Assembly: GCF_001687605.2 (NCBI RefSeq)
Contig: NZ_CP016539.2
Location: forward strand, 402,501 to 466,500
DNA from: Planococcus plakortidis
Lineage (GTDB): Bacteria > Bacillota > Bacilli > Bacillales_A > Planococcaceae
Reading direction: 5' to 3'
DNA: 64,000 nt
This document shows positions 60,055 to 64,000 of this stretch, in pieces. Each line of letters begins with the position of its first letter. The stretch's first letter is position 1. The notes under the pieces are model-generated. The model did no database searches and was not told the origin of the DNA. It saw only the letters and a program-made list of their open reading frames with translations. A program made the position numbers and the translations under genes.

Positions 60055-60368
60055 CCAACCCAAAGCAGGGCGGCGACTCCATAAGCGACGCCCGACCAAA
60101 TTAACAGTTTGCATAGCCAAATTCCAACCCAAGAAGCGATTCCCCCGCTAGCCGGGAACAGTTTAAAAAAGCGGATCCGGCTAAACACACTCCGATCAGT
60201 GAAATCTCACAGCCAAACTGCGCCAAGGGTGAGCCGATGAACCAAGACAGGCGCTTTTCCTGGCTTGGTGCAGGAGGCCAACCCAAAGCAGGGTGGCAGC
60301 TCCATAAGCGACGCCCGGCCAAGCTAACAGTTTGCATAGCCAAATTCTCAACCCAAGAAGCGATTCCC
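60055..60368. repeat. Nested intergenic repeat, copy 3
   Basis: Holds the right module plus two direct copies of a block of about 90 bp (60055-60143 and 60278-60368) that begins at CCAACCCAAAGCAGGG and ends at GAAGCGATTCCC. The block covers the end of one module and the start of the next, as expected of a tandem array in which one full and one partial unit remain. Left-part boxes are missing. The flanks, 59989-60054 and 60369-60468, show nothing else recognisable. Confidence 0.75.
60133..60297. repeat. 165-bp right module, copy 3
   Basis: Same block order and spacing as the modules at 6455 and 39955. The hairpin at 60244-60266 is AAGACAGG/CCTGGCTT. The outer pairing differs (CTGC with GCAG instead of GCCGCC with GGCGGC). 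Confidence 0.7.
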
Positions 60369-60468
60369 AAAGAGCTGCCCGGGTCACGCAAGCGGGTTAT
60401 AAATTTGAAAAACAAGTGAACATTCCAACGCATCGACATTCTTAGTGAAAAGAGTTCTCAATTATCCC

Positions 60469-60496
60469 TTGACGTCATTTTTTATACTGCTATACT
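60469..60496 (+). promoter_or_regulatory. Sigma-A promoter of yclNOP
   Basis: TTGACG, 16 bp, TATACT. The sequence around the -10 (TTTATACTGCTATACTAA) is nearly identical to the yclQ promoter at 23042-23069. Confidence 0.75.
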
Positions 60497-60513
60497 AAAA
60501 TACAGTTAATCAA

Positions 60514-60528
60514 TGATAATCATTATCA
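60514..60528. promoter_or_regulatory. Fur box of yclNOP
   Basis: TGATAATCATTATCA is a perfect 7-1-7 Fur palindrome, located just after the -10 as in the yclQ promoter. Confidence 0.9.
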
Positions 60529-60568
60529 TTCTCAATTGGTAGTGGAAGTAGATAGGGAGCGGCAACAC

Positions 60569-61519
60569 ATGAAAAAACGTATTCTAATACCCATATTGAT
60601 CATTCTCTCTTTCGTCTCCCTGTTTGTCGGAGTCAGCAGCATCACCCCGCTGGATCTTCTCGATTTTCAATCGGAAGAAACGCAGATTTTTCTCATCAGC
60701 CGCTTTCCGCGCCTGGTCGCGATTTTACTGGCGGGAGCGGGCATGAGCATGGCTGGGCTCATCATGCAGCAATTGAGCCGCAATAAATTCGTCTCGCCAA
60801 CCACTGCGGGGACGCTCGATGCGACGCGCCTCGGGATTCTCGTTTCGATGCTGTTGTTCGCAAATGCCTCCATGCTCGAGAAAATGGGCGTGGCGTTCTT
60901 GTTTGCTCTCGGCGGCACGTTCTTGTTCATGCAAATTCTCAACCGCATCAAGTTCAAGGATGCGATCTTCATTCCGCTGATCGGCTTGATGTTCGGCAAT
61001 ATCCTGTCGTCGATCACCACATTTTTCGCCTACCGGGCAGATGTCATCCAGAACATGTCGGCTTGGCTGCAGGGCGATTTTTCGATGGTCATGAAAGGCA
61101 GCTATGAACTTCTCTACATAAGTGTACCGGTCTTCATCATCGCCTATATGTACGCCAACCGTTTTACGGTCGCGGGAATGGGCGAGGATTTCTCGAAGAA
61201 CCTCGGCCTCAAATACCGCAGTGTCGTCAATATCGGCTTGACCTTGGTCGCGCTCATCACGGCAACCGTGGTCTTGACAGTCGGCATGATCCCGTTCCTT
61301 GGCTTGATCATCCCGAACATCGTATCCATCTTCAAAGGAGACCACCTCCAGAAAACCTTGCCGCATACGGCGATGCTCGGGGCCATCTTCCTGTTGGTCT
61401 GCGACATTCTCGGGCGTGTCTTGATTTATCCGTATGAGATCACGATCAGCCTGATGGTCGGCGTTATCGGAAGCTTTATCTTCCTGATCATGTTGTTTAG
61501 GAGGAAAGCGTATGCGTGA
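60569..61519 (+). CDS. yclN: Iron-siderophore permease YclN
   Basis: A 316-residue FecCD-family permease with about nine helices. SRFPRLVAILLAGAGMSMAGLIMQQLSRNKFVSPTTAGT, truncated here to SRFPRLVAILLAG and NKFVSPTTAG, is the family N-terminal signature, and GMIPFLGLIIPNIVS contains the EAA-like coupling loop. Similarity to B. subtilis YclN (petrobactin importer) is evident. ATG 60569 has a GGGAGCGGC site; the frame is open from 60536. It overlaps yclO by eight bases. Confidence 0.9.
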   Translation: MKKRILIPILIILSFVSLFVGVSSITPLDLLDFQSEETQIFLISRFPRLVAILLAGAGMSMAGLIMQQLSRNKFVSPTTAGTLDATRLGILVSMLLFANASMLEKMGVAFLFALGGTFLFMQILNRIKFKDAIFIPLIGLMFGNILSSITTFFAYRADVIQNMSAWLQGDFSMVMKGSYELLYISVPVFIIAYMYANRFTVAGMGEDFSKNLGLKYRSVVNIGLTLVALITATVVLTVGMIPFLGLIIPNIVSIFKGDHLQKTLPHTAMLGAIFLLVCDILGRVLIYPYEITISLMVGVIGSFIFLIMLFRRKAYA

Positions 61520-62462
61520 TGTACATAAACTATGGATTTTGATCGGGCTCGCCGCTGCGGCATGCGGTTTGTATTTATTCGATAACTTGAATGGCAGCTT
61601 CGATTATGCGCTGCCGAGAAGAGGCGTGAAAGTCTTCGCGATGGTGCTGACGGGCGTGGCGATCGCTTATGCGACAGTAGTGTTCCAGACGATCACCCAT
61701 AACCGCATTTTGACGCCAAGCATCATGGGCTTGGATTCCTTGTATATGCTCCTGCAGACCTTGCTGATTTTCTTCTTGGGCTCCGGGCATATCACGATCA
61801 TCAACAAGCAAGTGAATTTCCTGTTATCGATCGCTGTCATGGTCGTCTTTGCGCTATTGTTCTATAAATTCCTGTTCAAGAAGGACAATCAGCCGATTTA
61901 CTTCCTGCTATTGATCGGCATCATTCTCGGCACGTTCTTCGGCAGTGTCTCGACCTTCCTGCAAGTGCTGATCGACCCGAATGAATTCCAGATTGTCCAG
62001 GACCGCATGTTTGCGAGTTTCAATAACGTCAATGCGGACTTGGTCTGGACATCGTTATTGTTCATTGTCGTCTTGATTGGCTTTGCTTGGCGCAATAATC
62101 CGTCGCTCGACGTGTTGTCTTTGGGCCGGGATACGGCAGTGAACCTTGGTGTCGGCTACGACGCGCTCGTCAAAAAGATGCTTGTGCTGTCCGCTGTGTT
62201 GATTGCCATTTCCACAGCGCTGGTCGGGCCGATCACGTTCTTCGGCCTGATTGTCGCCAACTTGTCGTACCAGTTCTTCAAATCCTATAAACATTCGATT
62301 GTGATTGCCGGCGCGAGCATCATCAGTATCATCGCCCTGGTCGGCGGGCAATGGGTCGTCGAGCATGTCTTTACGTTCAATACGACGCTCAGCGTCATCA
62401 TCAATTTCATCGGCGGTGTCTATTTCATCTATCTGCTATTAAAGGAGAGTCGGTCTAAATGA
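61512..62462 (+). CDS. yclO: Iron-siderophore permease YclO
   Basis: A 316-residue FecCD-type permease. ALPRRGVKVFAMVLTGVAIAYATVVFQ and NRILTPSIMGLDSLY are typical, and GPITFFGLIVANLSY is the ATPase-coupling loop. It pairs with YclN to form the translocation channel, matching B. subtilis YclO. AGGAGGAAA precedes the ATG. It overlaps both neighbours. Confidence 0.9.
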   Translation: MRDVHKLWILIGLAAAACGLYLFDNLNGSFDYALPRRGVKVFAMVLTGVAIAYATVVFQTITHNRILTPSIMGLDSLYMLLQTLLIFFLGSGHITIINKQVNFLLSIAVMVVFALLFYKFLFKKDNQPIYFLLLIGIILGTFFGSVSTFLQVLIDPNEFQIVQDRMFASFNNVNADLVWTSLLFIVVLIGFAWRNNPSLDVLSLGRDTAVNLGVGYDALVKKMLVLSAVLIAISTALVGPITFFGLIVANLSYQFFKSYKHSIVIAGASIISIIALVGGQWVVEHVFTFNTTLSVIINFIGGVYFIYLLLKESRSK

Positions 62463-63220
62463 TCCAAGTCCGTGAACTGACAAAATTATATGGTAAGAAA
62501 CAAGTCGTGGAAAACGTATCGGTCGACATACGGCGGGGGCAGATCACGTCGTTCATCGGCCCGAACGGAGCGGGGAAATCGACCTTGTTGTCGATGGTCA
62601 GCCGCCTGTTGGACGCGGATACCGGCGAAGTGTTGATCGACAAGACCAATACAAAGCAGATGAAGTCCAATGAATTCTCGAAACGCGTCTCCATTCTGAA
62701 GCAATCGAATTTCATGAATGTGCGCTTGACGATCCGCGAGTTGGTGTCGTTCGGCCGTTTCCCGTATTCGAAAGGCCGCCTGAACGGGGAAGATGAAAAA
62801 ATGGTCGACCAGGCGATCGATTATATGGATCTTGAAGACATGCAGCATTCGTATTTGGATGAATTGTCCGGTGGCCAGCGCCAGCGCGCATTCATCGCCA
62901 TGGTCATCGCCCAGGATACCGAGTATGTCCTGCTTGACGAACCCCTCAATAACCTGGATATGAAGCATTCGGTGCAAATCATGAAGATCCTGCGCCGCTT
63001 GGTCGATGAGCTCGGCAAGACCGTCATCATCGTCCTTCACGACATCAATTTCGCCTCGGTCTATTCCGACCGCATCGTCGCCTTAAAGAACGGCCGTGTC
63101 GTGAAAGACGGCCCTACGGAAGAGATCATCCAATCAGAGGCATTGAAGGAGATCTACGATATGGATATCCCGATCCAACAAATGAACAATTGCCGGATTT
63201 GCGTGTATTTCAATTCCTGA
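62459..63220 (+). CDS. yclP: Iron-siderophore ABC transporter ATPase YclP
   Basis: A 253-residue FepC-type ATPase. Walker A is GPNGAGKST, the Q-loop LKQSNFMNVRLT, the signature LSGGQRQRAF and Walker B YVLLDEPLNNLD. Its ATG overlaps the yclO stop as ATGA. The usual fourth gene of the set, yclQ, is missing here and is found at 23.2 kb. Confidence 0.93.
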   Translation: MIQVRELTKLYGKKQVVENVSVDIRRGQITSFIGPNGAGKSTLLSMVSRLLDADTGEVLIDKTNTKQMKSNEFSKRVSILKQSNFMNVRLTIRELVSFGRFPYSKGRLNGEDEKMVDQAIDYMDLEDMQHSYLDELSGGQRQRAFIAMVIAQDTEYVLLDEPLNNLDMKHSVQIMKILRRLVDELGKTVIIVLHDINFASVYSDRIVALKNGRVVKDGPTEEIIQSEALKEIYDMDIPIQQMNNCRICVYFNS

Positions 63221-63256
63221 CCAGGGAAGTTGCCAAATGCAAACAAGGAAATACGG

Positions 63257-63292
63257 AACCTGTGTGGAAGTGTATTCCATGCAGGTTTTTTA
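63257..63292 (+). terminator. Terminator of yclNOP
   Basis: AACCTGTGTGGAA/TTCCATGCAGGTT hairpin followed by T residues. Confidence 0.85.
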
Positions 63293-63350
63293 TAGTTACG
63301 GGAGAATGCATAACATGCCTTACGGAAGTGGCAGGAAAGAAGGTGCAAGC

Positions 63351-63998
63351 ATGAAGCGGATCTTTTATCCATTGGCGATGGCAACACTGCTTGGGTTTTT
63401 CGGCATTCTGTATTATTACCAACGGGAACCGGTGCGGGAAATCGATGAGCGTGCTGCTTCCATATTCAACGGAATGTGGTGGCTTGAGGCCATGGCGTTC
63501 ATCGGGGAACAGTGGATGATTTTTGCGGCCAGTTTCCTGTTGCTCGTGTTTCTTTGGGCGTTCCGCCACGATTATCGGGGAATGCTCTTCGTCTTCTTGA
63601 CAGTCGGTGCGGGAAATGCGCTGAATCAATTACTACAGCAATGGTTTGCCCGCCCGATGCCCGGATTTCCTGAGAAAATGGCCGCTTATAGCTTTCCGTC
63701 CGATCATGCGATGGTCGGCCTGTTGTACTTGTTCACGCTGGCGTATTTTCTTGGCGAAAGGGCTGGCACAAAAACGATACGCCTGTCGATCTGGTTGGCC
63801 GCTGCTTTGCTGACGATGCTCACGGCCTTGTCGCAAGTGGCGAGCGGTGCGCATTACCTGTCGGATGTCTTGGCGGGGCTATGCCTGGGTTATACTCTAT
63901 TCGTCCTGGTGGCCATCTGGTATGAAATGAGGGAGCGGCATTTCCGCAAGCGCACATCCGTGCGTTCTGCCGAGCGGGAAGATATAGTGGAGCGTTAA
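63351..63998 (+). CDS. PAP2-family membrane phosphatase-like protein, degenerate motifs
   Basis: A 215-residue protein with six helices of PAP2 (undecaprenyl-pyrophosphate/lipid phosphatase) type. The PSxH motif is FPSDHAM and the third motif SQVASGAHYLSDVLAG. The first motif K-x6-RP lacks its Lys (LLQQWFARP), and the third motif has Gln in place of Arg (SQ for SR). Catalytic His residues remain, so activity is possible but weakened. ATG 63351 follows GGCAGGAAAGAAGG; the frame upstream overlaps the terminator. The gene ends two bases before the window edge. Confidence 0.8.
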   Translation: MKRIFYPLAMATLLGFFGILYYYQREPVREIDERAASIFNGMWWLEAMAFIGEQWMIFAASFLLLVFLWAFRHDYRGMLFVFLTVGAGNALNQLLQQWFARPMPGFPEKMAAYSFPSDHAMVGLLYLFTLAYFLGERAGTKTIRLSIWLAAALLTMLTALSQVASGAHYLSDVLAGLCLGYTLFVLVAIWYEMRERHFRKRTSVRSAEREDIVER

Positions 63999-64000
63999 AT

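Noticed and set aside
60278..60300. T-box-like AGGGTGGCA
   Set aside because: It falls in the repeat module, is AAAGCCGGGCGGC in copy 1, lacks a specifier loop and terminator, and precedes no aminoacyl-tRNA synthetase or amino-acid gene.
60101..60439. Minus-strand frames in the repeat module (also 39951-40139)
   Set aside because: Translations of the copies share short strings such as ALGWP and GSPL, but indels shift the frame between copies and copy 2 has a stop in the frame that is open in copy 1. Not coding.

Overview
The window looks like chromosomal DNA of a Gram-positive member of the Bacillales, most likely Planococcaceae (Planococcus-like). The reasons are mid-range GC content, AGGAGG-type ribosome sites with occasional GTG and TTG starts, sigma-A promoters with 17-bp spacers, sigma-B-like promoters, and many Bacillus-type genes (des-desKR, yclNOP and yclQ, a rib operon with an FMN leader, hflX, cydDC, putP, betaine/choline/carnitine (BCCT) transporters). 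No rRNA, tRNA, CRISPR array, prophage or intact insertion sequence was seen. The set of Na+/solute and compatible-solute carriers fits a halotolerant organism; that is an inference.

Layout. 0-6 kb: MarR regulator with an MMPL exporter, a GNAT acetyltransferase, a VOC/serine-hydrolase fusion and a coupled 32-residue membrane peptide. 6.0-6.7 kb: a non-coding composite repeat. 6.8-17.3 kb: cold-shock gene, P-loop and GNAT proteins, a divergent MurE-like ligase, fumC, a PP-loop ligase, an unusual BCCT carrier, a universal stress protein and an MFS carrier. 17.3-22.9 kb: a resolvase-like protein lacking the catalytic serine, a SulP carrier and a 1054-residue exported glycosidase-like protein. 23-27.8 kb: Fur-controlled siderophore-binding lipoprotein, esterase, thioesterase and a MarR/ring-cleaving-dioxygenase operon. 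27.9-31 kb: riboflavin operon with two identical FMN riboswitches in series and a collapsed ribD. 31-45 kb: DUF4212/Na+ symporter pair, GT2-GtrA glycosyltransferase, CwlK-like peptidase, nitroreductase, ABC-2 transporter, a second composite repeat, acyl-CoA synthetase with a cre site and a WrbA-like flavoprotein. 45-52.3 kb: cydDC and the des-desK-desR membrane-fluidity module. 52.3-59.9 kb: YdaT-like protein, putP, a canonical BCCT carrier, hflX and a lipoprotein. 60.0-60.4 kb: a third, nested repeat copy. 60.5-64 kb: Fur-controlled yclNOP and a degenerate PAP2 protein.

How parts work together. The binding lipoprotein at 23.2 kb and the permease/ATPase operon at 60.6 kb together make one catechol-siderophore (petrobactin-type) importer, split by about 36 kb but with near-identical promoters and Fur boxes. 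DesK and DesR should sense membrane order and control des through the palindrome upstream of it. The riboflavin operon retains ribE, ribBA and ribH behind the tandem riboswitch but has no working ribD here.

The strongest unexplained items are the tandem FMN riboswitches with compensatory P1 stems, a 166-bp module of constant length found in three non-coding places, the divergent Mur ligase, the resolvase without its serine, and the VOC/serine-hydrolase fusion. All calls come from reading the sequence; no database search was run.
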